From assembly GCA_030693045.1 (NCBI GenBank), contig JAUYBU010000468.1, forward strand, positions 1 to 35,640: 35,640 nucleotides of DNA, given 5' to 3'. Positions 1-11,579 of this stretch are shown here, one piece after another. A program made the translations under genes and the position numbers. Each line of letters starts with the position of its first letter. The stretch's first letter is position 1. This stretch comes from Bryobacterales bacterium. GTDB lineage: Bacteria > Acidobacteriota > Terriglobia > Bryobacterales > Bryobacteraceae. Below the pieces are notes generated by a model. It was not told the DNA's origin and ran no database searches. It saw only the letters and a program-made list of their open reading frames with translations.

Positions 1-555
1 AAGTTCATCATCCGCACGGTGGAGGGCAACGACGATTTTGCGTCGATGCGCGAGGTGATCGGGCGGCGCTACACGCGGCTTAAGGAAGAGGGCCAGCCAA
101 TGCCGGGCCTGGTGCTGGTGGACGGGGGCCTGGGCCAACTGCACGCGGCGGCCCAAGCGCTGGAGGCGGCCGGCATCCTGAACCAGCCGCTGGCTTCGAT
201 TGCCAAGCGCGAGGAATGGATCTACGTGCTGGGGCAGGAAGACGATCCGGTGGTGCTGGACCGCTTCTCGCCGGTTCTGCACCTGGTTCAATCCGTGCGC
301 GACGAGGCGCATCGCTTCGCGGTCACCTTTCACCGCGCGCGGCGGGCGAAGTCGCGGGTGGGCTCGGAGTTGGGCGAAGTGCCGGGCATCGGACGCGCCA
401 CCGCGGACAAGCTGCTCCGCCGCTTTGGCAGCGCCGCCGAAGTGCGCCGGGCGACCGAACACGAACTGGCGCAGGTGATTGGAGGCGCGGCCGCGCGGCG
501 GCTGAAGGGCTATTTCGGGGACAGGCAACGAAATCCCGAAATACCGTCGCGATGA
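1..555 (+). CDS. uvrC: UvrABC system protein C, C-terminal part (5' truncated by window)
   Basis: Frame 1 reads KFIIRTVEGNDDFASMREVIGRRYTRL..PGLVLVDGGLGQLHAA..and a C-terminal HhH GEVPGIGRATADKLLRRFGS, typical of UvrC RNase H-like plus (HhH)2 domains. Confidence 0.95.
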   Translation, partial: KFIIRTVEGNDDFASMREVIGRRYTRLKEEGQPMPGLVLVDGGLGQLHAAAQALEAAGILNQPLASIAKREEWIYVLGQEDDPVVLDRFSPVLHLVQSVRDEAHRFAVTFHRARRAKSRVGSELGEVPGIGRATADKLLRRFGSAAEVRRATEHELAQVIGGAAARRLKGYFGDRQRNPEIPSR

Positions 556-610
556 ATTTGAATCCAGGTACGGCCAGAGTTTCGGGATTTCGTAGCCTGT
601 CCCCGAAATA
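511..610. repeat. Long palindromic (REP-like) element, 31-nt arms 511-541 / 580-610
   Basis: tatttcggggacaggcaacgaaatcccgaaa vs tttcgggatttcgtagcctgtccccgaaata: inverted repeats with one mismatch, 38-nt loop; overlaps the 3' end of uvrC. Confidence 0.85.
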
Positions 611-637
611 GGGCCTAGGTGAAATATCATAGAGTCC

Positions 638-3062
638 TTGAGTGTTTTGCTGCAGGATCTGCGATATGCGCTGCGACTGCTGGCGCGCGCTCCGGGCTTT
701 ACCGCGGTGGCGGTGCTGACGCTGGCGCTCGGCATCGGCGTCAACAGCGCGGTGTTCAGCCTGGTCGACGCGGTTCTGCTGCGTCCGCTTTCCTACCCGC
801 AACCGGAGCGGCTGGTGTGGCTGTGGGAGAGCAACCCGGCTCAGAAACTGCTGGTGATGCCCGCCGCGCCAGCCAATTTCGCCGACTGGAGGGAACAGAG
901 CCGGTCATTTGACCGGGTGGCCGCGTGGCGCGACCTCAACCTCACGCTCACCGGTCTCGATATTCCGGAGCGCGTACCGGGCGCGCGAGTGTTCCCCGAG
1001 CTACTCGATGTCCTGGGGGCCAAACCGGCGCTGGGCCGCGGCTTCGCGCGCGGCGAGGGAACGACGGCCGGAGAGCGGGTGGCCATGGTCACCCACGGGT
1101 TGTGGCAGCGGCGGTTCGGGGGCGACCCGTCGCTGGCCGGGCGCACGATTCAGTTGGACGGCATAAACTACACCATCGTCGGCATCCTCGCGCCCGAATT
1201 TCAGTTTCCGTTCAGCCGGGTGGAGGTTCTGATCCCCTGGGCTCCATCGCCGGGCGAGATGCTCGAGCGGGGAGCGAAGTTCCGGTATCTGCGCACGCTG
1301 GCGCGCCTGAGAGCCGGAGTTTCGGTGGAGCAGGCTCGCACCGAGATGATGGGGATCGCGCGCCGGCTGGAACAGGCCTACCCGGCCAGCAACCAGGGCT
1401 GGTCGGTCAATGTCATGCCGTTTCGCGAGTTCTTCATCGCCCAGTTCCGCCTCGGTCTGGTCGCGCTGATGGCGGCGGCGGGGTTTGTGGTTCTCATCGC
1501 CTGCGTGAACGTCGCCAACCTGCTGCTGGCGCGCGCCGCCGGGCGCCGGCGCGAGATCGCGGTCCGCACGGCACTCGGCGCCGGCCGCGGGCGGCTGCTG
1601 CGGCAGCTCCTTACGGAAAGCACCCTGCTGGGACTGATCGGCGGAGTGGCGGGCCTCGCATTGGCGTGGGCTGGAATCAAGCCGCTGATGGCGTTGATCC
1701 CCGAGTTGGACCTGCCGATTCCCGGTCTGGACAGCGTGCGGATCGACCTGCGGGCGGTCTGGTTCACGCTCGGTCTCTCGGTTGTGACCAGTGTGCTGTT
1801 CGGCGTCGCGCCGCTGGCGCAGGCCTCCTCGTCCGGACTTCACGAGGGGCTCAAAGAGGGTGGCCGCGGCGGCGGCGGCGGCGCGCGCAACCGGAGAATT
1901 CGCGCGTTGCTGGTGGTTTGCGAAATCGCGCTGGCGGTGGTCCTGTCGATCGGCGCGGGACTGATGATGCGGAGCTTCGCGCGGATGCAGCGGGTCGACC
2001 CGGGCTTCCGGCCCGAGAACACGCTGACGTTCCGCGTTTCGTTGCCTGCATCCCGGTACGCGCAACCGGCCCGGCAGCGCGCCTTTTTCCATCAACTGGC
2101 CCAGCGGCTGGGAGCGCTGCCGTCGGCTACCGATGTGGGTTTGACGAATCATGTCCCGCTCAGCGGTTCCTGGAGCGTGGTCCGGTTCACCATCGACGGA
2201 CGTCCGGTCTCGCCGGAAGAGACGCCCTCGGCCAGCAATGGAGTAGTGACGCCATCCTACTTCCGCGCGATGGGAATCAAGGTGGTCGCGGGCCGCGCCT
2301 TCACGGAACAGGACGACGGGAACGCCCCGCGCGCGGCGATGGTGAACCAGTCGCTGGCGCGGCGGTACTGGCCGGGAACGGAGGCGCTCGGACAGCGGAT
2401 TCACCTGGAGGGAGAGAGTCCGGACGCTCCGCCGCTGGTGGTGGTCGGCGTGGTGCGCGACATCCATCAACGCGAGTTGTACCAGGAGCCCATGCCGGAA
2501 CTGTACCGCTGTTATCCTCAGGCGCCTACCGCGTCCATGTCGGTCATCCTTCGCGCGGCCTCCGACCCGCTGGCGCTGGCCGCCGCGGCGCGGCGCGAGG
2601 TGGCGGCGCTGGATCCCAACCAGCCGGTCTACAACGTCGAGACTCTGAGCCGGATACTGGAGAGTTCGCTGTGGCAGACGCGGCTGACCGCGGCGCTGTT
2701 CGGAGCGTTTTCCGCGCTCGCCCTGGCGCTGGCCGCGGTCGGCATCTATGGTCTGACGGCGTACACGGTGGCGCAGCGGCAGCGCGAAATCGGCCTCCGC
2801 CTGGCGCTGGGCGCGACCCCCGGCGACGTGCTGCGGCTGGTGCTGGGCAGGGGGCTGGCGCTGGCGCTGGCAGGCGTGCTGGGCGGGACCGTGGCGGCGT
2901 ATCTTCTCACCAAAGGGATGGCGGGGCTTCTGTATGAGATCGGCGTCCTCGATCCGGCGACCTTCCTGACGGCGCCGCTGTTGCTTCTGGCGGTGGCCGC
3001 GGCGGCGAACCTGGCGCCCGCATTGCGCGCGGCCCGCACCGATCCGATGACCGCGCTGCGGC

Positions 3063-3070
<8 letters not shown>
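638..3070 (+). CDS. ABC transporter permease, ADOP/MacB-like (FtsX domains)
   Basis: [51 protein letters not shown] signature; MacB periplasmic core and two FtsX-like TM blocks ([52 protein letters not shown]). TTG start. Confidence 0.93.
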
Positions 3071-4445
<1,375 letters not shown>

Positions 4446-4649
4446 CGGCCCGTCCTTCCGCCGAAGGAGACAGGCCAGGAGGCCCATAGGCGCTAAAGTA
4501 AGCCCGGCTGGCGGATGAAACAGAATCTGAGATTCCTGGCGACGGCCTGAGCCGGAGCGCGCATCGAGATCCCCCTTCTCCGACGAATCGGACCCTCACC
4601 TTCTCTCGTTGTGTCGAGCTTTCCGCTTGCACGAGAAGGGCGTGATACA

Positions 4650-5000
4650 AGCCGGTTGCCGTTCCGGTAAACATCCGCCGCGCTTGGGCACGGGGGCCAC
4701 TCTTGTGCAGCCTTGACGGCCGGGTTTCGTTCCAGGGGCGCAGCAGTTCTTCATTATCTTGTAGGAATCTGACAATCGTCTCACTTCTGAATCCGGAAAC
4801 GATCTTGTCGATGGTGCATTCGGTTGCGAGAACGCCGCAGAGGTGTGGTTGCGGTCACCATATCGGATCTGCGGACCAGTAACAGACTCCGCTGCCGCTG
4901 TATCCCTTCCCCCGATGCGGCAGGTCGTAGGGGATGGTGAAGTCCTGCTGGGCTGCCGATGTCCTGTTGTGGGCACGGTAGTGAGGGCGACAACCGGTTA
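4650..5000 (-). pseudogene. Possible degraded coding remnant (frame interrupted by TGA at 4855-4857)
   Basis: Minus frame reads TSAAQQDFTIPYDLPHRGKGYSGSGVCYWSADPIW*PQPHLCGVLATECTIDKIVSGFRSETIVRFLQDNEELLRPWNETRP, protein-like composition either side of one in-frame stop; homology unknown. Confidence 0.3.
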
Positions 5001-5012
5001 GGCCAGCAGGGA

Positions 5013-7640
5013 TTATTCTAGGCCATTTGAGAATCCGTCGGAGAGTTCATTCAGAAACTCGGCTAAGGTCCTTCGTGGACCATCGCCAAACCTGGCGGTT
5101 GGAGGTAGGACCGTCTGGTCAAGAAGGCCAGCTATCGGAGTGGTTAGGCTACTCTTGAACCAGCTCTCGTTCTTATTGCCGTACACCCGGAGCACTCGTA
5201 CGTTCATATCCGATGTCCGTTCGGCAGCAGCGATAACAACACAGAAGCCCGCCTTTCCTTGCCACAGCAAATCGCCGGCTCTCAATCTAGTCTGAGAAAT
5301 CCGTTTTGAGATCTCCACCAGACTCTGACCGCTCACCGCCTCTTCCAACCTACGCAGCGCGTGCCCGCGACGAATCTGTCGAAGCCACAATTCATTGAAG
5401 GCATCCAATTCGTCGGCCGTAAACGATCCAGCCTGCGTCAGCAGTTCGGTGAAAGCAAGGCTCAGTTGCTGATGGTCAAGCCCATCCCAAAGCCAGGGTA
5501 ATTGCGCGATCGCAAGTGCTGACCCTAATGCGAATCTCGCATGCTCCGGGCTCCGCCCCCGCGGGGAAACGGCCAACGCCCAACCGGCCAGGGCAGCCAC
5601 CAACTCCGGTGAGCGAAAGGCTGCCGCAAAGTCCGCCTGTGATCGTGCGCTCTCGTGTCGGCGCTGGATCCATCCAGACCCCTCGTCCGAACTATAAAAC
5701 AGGCTCGACCAGATTCGGTGCGTGCTCGTAAAGAACGTCTGTTCATCCAGCCACCCATTGCGGAGCGCGACTCGAAAGAGAATCGACGTGAGCCTGAGGT
5801 CAGCACCGAGCCACTCAGGAGGGCGGTCTGCCAGGAATGAAGACGCAGTCATTGCTTTACACAGCTGTTCAACAATACGGACGGCACGACGGGCCTCTCG
5901 CTTGGTCGGAGCTATCGGGGCATCAGAAGCCGTGTTCTGGCCCGGAAGGTGTTCTGGACGGTCGACCGGCTCCTCGGCATCGCTTTCATTTCCATCACCT
6001 TCCTCCGAACCCCCGGGCTCTTGCGGTGCCACCTCGAACCATCGCAAAAGGAGTTGTTGCAGCAAGTGAACGCGATCCTGCACCGTGTACGGGAAACTTC
6101 GCGCAACCGCACTAAAACGCGGGGGCGAATAGTCCACGGCAAAAACGTCGTCCGCGGTGTATTCCTTAACTACATGCGTCTGTTCGGAACCGCCGTGAGT
6201 GTCCACCGATGCCCGTCGCGGAAGATACGTCAGATGTGAACAGAGGGCTTCGAGCACTTCGGCCCACGCGCCGAAACCCCATGCCTCTGCGCGCACATTC
6301 TTGCGGATCGCGTCGCCCAGACTGCGGCACCTCGCCGTCGATCGTAGCTGCCATTCTTGATCAACCCATCTGGGCGCGGTTCGGGCACGCGCGTTGCCGT
6401 CTTTGCCTTCTAACGTCACCTCGCGGGGAGCCTCGCCAAGTCGAGCGCGAATGCAGCCAAGTCCCAGATGCTCGAACTCCGTGGACAAGCCATCGACCTC
6501 ACACGCGGTAATCTTCCAGCAAGGAGGGGCGTAGGCAACCCGCAGGCAGCCGTTTTCGTAGCTGGCCGCCAACACGCGCAGGGGCGGCACCAGTGGCAAA
6601 GTCATCTCCGGCGCCTCGATAGGGAGTACGGGGACGACGTCAAGCAGATGGAGTTCCGCTTGGAAGCGATCCCGGAATTCGTCGGAGTCCATGCGTTGCA
6701 CTGCCAGCAACTCAGCGTTTCCCTGCTCTCCCGGTATCAATAGTGCGGCACGAGAGCAGTTGGCGCTACCGACAAATACAGTCACATGATCGCCCTGTTT
6801 GAAGGCATAGAACTTCGCATGGATGAACACTTCGCGGGTTCTTTGGTCATCCTCCCGCTGAAACGTGACTGACCTGAGGTGCGCCGCCCCAGCGTTCCGG
6901 CTCCACGCTGCCTCTTTCAGGCCTGTTCGGCCAGGTTGCACCAAAAGGCTGACCTCCGCGCTTGCGGCGTGGCCGATAATGGCAGCGAGCGCTGCTCCGT
7001 CATCGTCGAAATAGGGTGAGCAAACAGTGACTCTGTCAACCGCAGCGGTATCGAGTTGTTCAAACATTTGGCCGAGGAGCGAGGGCCCGGACGATGGCCT
7101 TCCCAACAGTTGGCCGGGCTGACCAAGGCCCGCTGCCCAGGTACGTGTTGCAGGATCAAACGCTTCCTCTATGTCCGTTTGGACCTGCTCTGAAAGGGCG
7201 ACACGCCTAAGGATCAACCTGAGGTATTCTTGAAACGCCGCAAACGGTGCGGGGCCGTCCTCTCCTATTTCGAATCGAAGCCAGTGCTCCGCGTTCTCTC
7301 GCCACCCGCCAAACGTGAGATTTCCGCTGCCAACGCACAGCGTAGCCTCAGAAGGTCCAGAGAGTAGGACGGCTTTGGGGTGGAAGCGAAAGCCGGGCTC
7401 CATCTCAATGGAAACGACCCGAAACCGAACTCCCAGCCCCTGTATTACCGGCGCTTGGGCGGCGTATGACGCAGCCGCGCAGCCAGCATCGGCAAAGACC
7501 GTCAAAGCCGGCTGGCCGCATCGGCGCAATGCCGAGAGGACGACCGTCTGTAGAAAAACGAAGTCAATGTTGTGAGTTAGCACAACTGCATTTGTGACGT
7601 CCTTTTTCTCGTAGATCTCTCGGAGCAGGTCTGCCCTCAT
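5013..7640 (-). CDS. Large PLD-fold (HKD-like) protein, 875 aa
   Basis: Two PLD-like half motifs: [24 protein letters not shown] and [24 protein letters not shown] (HxK...GSxN). ATG overlaps upstream gene stop (ATGA). Confidence 0.8.
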   Translation of the reverse strand: MRADLLREIYEKKDVTNAVVLTHNIDFVFLQTVVLSALRRCGQPALTVFADAGCAAASYAAQAPVIQGLGVRFRVVSIEMEPGFRFHPKAVLLSGPSEATLCVGSGNLTFGGWRENAEHWLRFEIGEDGPAPFAAFQEYLRLILRRVALSEQVQTDIEEAFDPATRTWAAGLGQPGQLLGRPSSGPSLLGQMFEQLDTAAVDRVTVCSPYFDDDGAALAAIIGHAASAEVSLLVQPGRTGLKEAAWSRNAGAAHLRSVTFQREDDQRTREVFIHAKFYAFKQGDHVTVFVGSANCSRAALLIPGEQGNAELLAVQRMDSDEFRDRFQAELHLLDVVPVLPIEAPEMTLPLVPPLRVLAASYENGCLRVAYAPPCWKITACEVDGLSTEFEHLGLGCIRARLGEAPREVTLEGKDGNARARTAPRWVDQEWQLRSTARCRSLGDAIRKNVRAEAWGFGAWAEVLEALCSHLTYLPRRASVDTHGGSEQTHVVKEYTADDVFAVDYSPPRFSAVARSFPYTVQDRVHLLQQLLLRWFEVAPQEPGGSEEGDGNESDAEEPVDRPEHLPGQNTASDAPIAPTKREARRAVRIVEQLCKAMTASSFLADRPPEWLGADLRLTSILFRVALRNGWLDEQTFFTSTHRIWSSLFYSSDEGSGWIQRRHESARSQADFAAAFRSPELVAALAGWALAVSPRGRSPEHARFALGSALAIAQLPWLWDGLDHQQLSLAFTELLTQAGSFTADELDAFNELWLRQIRRGHALRRLEEAVSGQSLVEISKRISQTRLRAGDLLWQGKAGFCVVIAAAERTSDMNVRVLRVYGNKNESWFKSSLTTPIAGLLDQTVLPPTARFGDGPRRTLAEFLNELSDGFSNGLE

Positions 7641-9187
7641 ATTCTCAATTCACTTGCAAGGAGACCCTGCCCGAGTTTAGTTAGTCTGTAGCGCCCGTCC
7701 GACTGCCATTCCAAGTGGCCGAGGTCAGCCCACATTCTAAGCAAGTTTCCGAGCCTGTCCCCGCTGTAGCCGGCGCGAACCAGCGTACCTGTAGGTCGCA
7801 GAAGGTCTCCTTCCGTGTAGAACCTTAACGAGCACTTCTGTCCCTGGCCCATCTTTCGCAGAGTCGCTGACAGGTGCGGCTCAATCACCGCCTGCTTGAG
7901 GAGGATTGTTAGCGTTTCACCGACCGTCCGACTGCTATCACTCTTCAGGATGCCGAACGTCCGTTCAAGGTAATCCTGGTCCCCGCGCGGCGAGGGCCGT
8001 TGGTCATGTCTAAGACCGGTCGTGCGCTTCGCACACGAAATCAGTAGAGCCAAAGCATAAAGCGCGCGGTTATCGGGGGCTAGATCGCGGGGAGTTCCGG
8101 TGTCTGTCGGTCGGCAAGTGATCGGATCATCATTGAGGATCGCTTCAACTTCGAGAAGAGACGTGGCCATGACCGGGCCATTATGCGGAAGAATGGTGTA
8201 GAGAAATGGCGGCAGCGGTTGGTTCGTATTCCACTCTGCTACGACACGCTCGACAGAACCCGCGGTGAGATCGATCAGCGTATCGGTTAGCGCAGACAAC
8301 AGCAGCTCAAGTCCAAAGTGGACCAAGCGTCGGAGTTCGTATTCCGCCCAGGCGCGGACCGTGGCGTCCGAACCGGCCTGGCTTCCGTTGATGACGGCCT
8401 TATAGGCCGACCGGATCAACTCCCCAGCGGATTGTGGAGCGCCTTGGATTTCACCGAATGCCAAGAGCGTCGTTTTCATAAAGCGCTGACAAGTTCCGAG
8501 GCTCTCAGCAGAATGAGGATTGCGGAACGCCCCCTCCAAGAGGTCTCGCTCGGCTGGACAAGCGACAAGCCCGTTGGCCGAGAAAAGCCTGCCTTCTGCG
8601 TTCAGAGTCGCGGAATCCAGGGTCCCGCCATTGAACACCAGCATTTCGAGCTGTGAGCCTCCGACGAGGTCCTCCCGGGCCTCCCACATCGCTTGGCCGC
8701 GAGCCGTCACACGAACAGGCGGACTTTCTCCGAATCTCGTTTCCAGCAGTCCGAATGAACGGCACGGCATGACGTAGGTGCCGTACAAAGCGCCTCCCCG
8801 ATCACTCGGAACCTCAACACGGCCGTCGTGATTAAGGCGTGTGAGTGTATCTGAGTGGAGATTCGCGCCGAGCACCCCGAAGGTGTTCCCGGACTCGCCG
8901 AATGCCTTCCCCGCGGCAGTCGAGGCCAAAACTACAAATTCAAGACGGGCAAGCGTTTGGCGAAGCTTCTCTGGATCAGATATGGCGTGCCCGCCGCCGG
9001 CGTCGAGTTCTCTTGTGTAGAACTCTTTGAAGATCCACGGCAGTAGGGACAAGTAGCGAGCGCGGAATGAGATCGTTGTGATCCCCGCAACCCAGTCGCG
9101 CTCGATTGCTTGGTCGACCTGGCGCACCCCGAGAATGTCGATTCCTTTGATCTTTTCGCGCTCGCCCGAGTTCCAGAAAGATTCCAT
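7637..9187 (-). CDS. Uncharacterised protein with probable C-terminal winged-helix, partner of the PLD protein (ORF opens at 9259; ATG at 9187 preferred)
   Basis: Long [54 protein letters not shown]..; C-term [36 protein letters not shown] looks like a wHTH. 4-nt overlap with downstream gene. Confidence 0.75.
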   Translation of the reverse strand: MESFWNSGEREKIKGIDILGVRQVDQAIERDWVAGITTISFRARYLSLLPWIFKEFYTRELDAGGGHAISDPEKLRQTLARLEFVVLASTAAGKAFGESGNTFGVLGANLHSDTLTRLNHDGRVEVPSDRGGALYGTYVMPCRSFGLLETRFGESPPVRVTARGQAMWEAREDLVGGSQLEMLVFNGGTLDSATLNAEGRLFSANGLVACPAERDLLEGAFRNPHSAESLGTCQRFMKTTLLAFGEIQGAPQSAGELIRSAYKAVINGSQAGSDATVRAWAEYELRRLVHFGLELLLSALTDTLIDLTAGSVERVVAEWNTNQPLPPFLYTILPHNGPVMATSLLEVEAILNDDPITCRPTDTGTPRDLAPDNRALYALALLISCAKRTTGLRHDQRPSPRGDQDYLERTFGILKSDSSRTVGETLTILLKQAVIEPHLSATLRKMGQGQKCSLRFYTEGDLLRPTGTLVRAGYSGDRLGNLLRMWADLGHLEWQSDGRYRLTKLGQGLLASELRI

Positions 9188-9493
9188 TACAGTTGACGAA
9201 CGGATACCTATCCGCGGGTCAGAAGCGTTCGCCTGTCTCGCCCGGCAGCCTGTGAGCACGTGCGAGAGTGCCGCGCTCGCTGAACCCTACTGATAACAAG
9301 TATCGCCCTAAAGGATTACGGATGGAAGTTCACATGGACGCGTAGTCGCCAAGCCGAACAGGTGGACGGCGGCCTACATTTCCCGCGGGATGGCCTTCTG
9401 GGACCGTATCAACGACGAGATCCGGGCGCATCTTGCTCCGGCTAGAGCGCCTGGGAAGCCTTATCTTAACGCCTGTGGGCCGGGAGGCCTGTC

Positions 9494-10558
9494 CTACGTT
9501 AGCAGGGTGACGCAGTCTTCCAGGCGGCTCTGGGCGCCGCCGTCGTTCACGCAGAATCTCCCTTTCCACAGCGAGACCCCGGCGTAGGCGCCGTCCTTGC
9601 GCAGCGCGTAGAACTTGATGTCGAACTTGCGCAGGCGCTCCCGATCGTTGTCGAAGTTGCGGGCGATGCGCTTGAGCACGTCCAGGCCGGCGTCGGTGGG
9701 CGACATGCCGTGGCGCATGTTCTCGACGATGGAATGCGCCCCGGCGACGCGGATGTTTTCTTCGCCTCGCCCGGTGGAGCCGGCGGCGCCGACGTCCTGG
9801 TCCACGTACAGTCCCGCGCCGATGATGGGCGAGTCTCCGACACGTCCCGGAATCTTCCAGGCCAGACCGCTGGTGGTGGTCACGCCGGACATTTCGCCCT
9901 TCGGGTTCAAGGCCAGGCAGTTGATGGTGCCGGTGGGCGGGCGAACGGCCATTTGCCAGGCCCATGCCAGGGTCTCGTCGTCGGCGTCGGGGAACAGGCG
10001 GCGCAGGCCGGAGGTCTTCTTGGGGACCGGCGCGTCCAGGCCGTCGGTCCAGTTGTTGTTGCCGGAGGCGTCGCGCAGGGACCGTTTCCAGACCAGCCAC
10101 GCCAGGCGCGACTTCACGGTCAGCAGGTCCTCCTCCTTGAAGCCGCAGGCGCGGGCGAATCGCAGGGCGCCATCGCCCACCAGCATGATGTGATCGGTCT
10201 GTTCCATCACCAGCTTGGCGACCTTGGACGGCGTCTTGATATTCCGGATGGAGGCCACCGAGCCGGCGCGGCGCGTGGGTCCGTGCATGACGCTGGCATC
10301 CAGTTCGACCACCCCCTCCTCGTTCGGCAAACCGCCGTAGCCGACCGAGGTGTCGTTGGGGTCTTCTTCCACCATGTTGACGCCGGCGACCACGGCGTCC
10401 AGCGTGTCGTGGCCGGCATTCAGCATCTGCATGGCGCGGGCGCAGGCGATCAGGCCGTTGGCGCTTGAGATCACGATGTTCTTGGGAGCGGCGTTTTGCG
10501 CGGCGCGGGCGGCGGCGACGGCCCCCGTGGTGAGCATCCAATTCCTTCGGGTGATCAT
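9494..10558 (-). CDS. Glycosylasparaginase / isoaspartyl peptidase-type Ntn hydrolase (N4-(beta-N-acetylglucosaminyl)-L-asparaginase)
   Basis: MITRRNWMLTTGAVAAARAAQNAAPKNIVISSANGL..GHDTLDAVVAGVNMVEEDPNDTSVGYGGLPNEEGVVELDASVM..EMSGVTTTSGLAWKIPGRVGDSPIIGAGLYVD: family signature including nucleophile region. Confidence 0.92.
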   Translation of the reverse strand: MITRRNWMLTTGAVAAARAAQNAAPKNIVISSANGLIACARAMQMLNAGHDTLDAVVAGVNMVEEDPNDTSVGYGGLPNEEGVVELDASVMHGPTRRAGSVASIRNIKTPSKVAKLVMEQTDHIMLVGDGALRFARACGFKEEDLLTVKSRLAWLVWKRSLRDASGNNNWTDGLDAPVPKKTSGLRRLFPDADDETLAWAWQMAVRPPTGTINCLALNPKGEMSGVTTTSGLAWKIPGRVGDSPIIGAGLYVDQDVGAAGSTGRGEENIRVAGAHSIVENMRHGMSPTDAGLDVLKRIARNFDNDRERLRKFDIKFYALRKDGAYAGVSLWKGRFCVNDGGAQSRLEDCVTLLT

Positions 10559-10576
10559 ATCGGCTACACTTTCCTC

Positions 10577-10981
10577 ATGAGGAACGTTGTTCCGGTTCTT
10601 CTGGTGGCGCTTGCAACATTGTCGGTCGCGGCCGACAGAAAACGCAACCAGGCGCCTCCCAGGCCGGCCGAGATCGAGATCGTGGAAATCACGGCGCACC
10701 GCGGCGACGGCCGGGTTTCGCTCGATGGACGGGTAAAGAACACGGGAGAGCGCGCCGCCGTGGGCATAGTGCTCTTGTTCGACTTCATGGCGCCGGGCCG
10801 GCAGGTGATTACCACCAAACGGGGCGACCTGGAAATTGCGACGCTCGAGCCGGGCGAGGAAGCCGAGTTTCACGTCTACGCGCCCGAGCCGCCGCGCGCG
10901 GTCGAGATCCGCGTCCAGGTGCAGGACGGCTCCGAACGCGAATTGAAGGTCATCAAGCCCGGACCCTACGCCATCGAGTAG
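10577..10981 (+). CDS. Small exported FxLYD-like domain protein
   Basis: Signal-peptide-like MRNVVPVLLVALATLSVAA, then IEIVEITAHRGDGRVSLDGRVKNTGERAAVGIVLLFDFMAPGRQVITTK..LEPGEEAEFHV, FxLYD-like beta-sandwich pattern. Confidence 0.7.
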   Translation: MRNVVPVLLVALATLSVAADRKRNQAPPRPAEIEIVEITAHRGDGRVSLDGRVKNTGERAAVGIVLLFDFMAPGRQVITTKRGDLEIATLEPGEEAEFHVYAPEPPRAVEIRVQVQDGSERELKVIKPGPYAIE

Positions 10982-10990
10982 CGCCCCAAT

Positions 10991-11098
10991 AAATGCGTCA
11001 GCCTGGTATGGCCCCTTTTCTGGGACAGACCAGTGTGTCCCTTGCGGACACACCTGTCTGTCCCGAAATAAAAGGGGCCATACCAGGCTGACGCATTT
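10991..11098. repeat. Near-perfect 108-nt palindrome (REP-like; could also act as terminator)
   Basis: aaatgcgtcagcctggtatggcccctttt..gggacagac..gtgtgtcc / ggacacac..gtctgtccc..aaaaggggccataccaggctgacgcattt with 5-nt loop cttgc; followed by tt run. Confidence 0.9.
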
Positions 11099-11181
11099 TT
11101 CTTGAGGTTTTACAGTTTTTTTACAGGTCTTTCGCGACACCCGTTCCGGAAAGCCGTAGCATCGAAGCTGAGACGACTGTT

Positions 11182-11550
11182 ATGGAGACCTCTCGTATGG
11201 CCCCCGCCAGATACCAGGACGAGCACCTGACGTTCGATTTCGCCAGCGGCGCCGCGCATTGCGACTCGCAGCCCATGGTCCTGACGCGCAAGGAACAGGA
11301 GCTGCTTGCCATGCTGCTGGGCAACCAGGGCGAGATCGTTCCGCGACAGGTGCTGCTCAGCCGGGTGTGGGGATACCACCTGGAGTGCCGGACGCGAACC
11401 CTGGACGTGCATATCCGGCGCCTGCGCAAGAAACTGGGAGCCCTCGGCGACATCTACATCGAGACGATTTTCGGCGTGGGGTACCGGTTCCAGCGGTATC
11501 GCGAGCCGCGCTACGGGCCGTCCTTCGGGCCGGCGCTGGCCACGGCCTAA
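11182..11550 (+). CDS. Orphan OmpR/PhoB-type winged-helix DNA-binding protein lacking a receiver domain
   Basis: LTRKEQELLAMLLGNQGEIVPRQVLLSRVWGYHLECRTRTLDVHIRRLRKKLGALGDIYIETIFGVGYRFQ = Trans_reg_C signature; no REC N-terminal. Confidence 0.9.
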   Translation: METSRMAPARYQDEHLTFDFASGAAHCDSQPMVLTRKEQELLAMLLGNQGEIVPRQVLLSRVWGYHLECRTRTLDVHIRRLRKKLGALGDIYIETIFGVGYRFQRYREPRYGPSFGPALATA

Positions 11551-11579
11551 CCGGCGCGCCGGCGCGATATGCTGGTTGC

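Noticed and set aside
9311-9480. Plus frame ITDGSSHGRVVAKPNRWTAAYISRGMAFWDRINDEIRAHLAPARAP as a gene remnant
   Set aside because: TAA directly upstream, no RBS, runs antisense into the asparaginase 3' end; possibly a scar but too short to support.
9330-10541. 403-aa minus ORF overlapping the asparaginase
   Set aside because: Out-of-frame shadow; the 9494-10558 frame carries the Ntn-hydrolase motifs.
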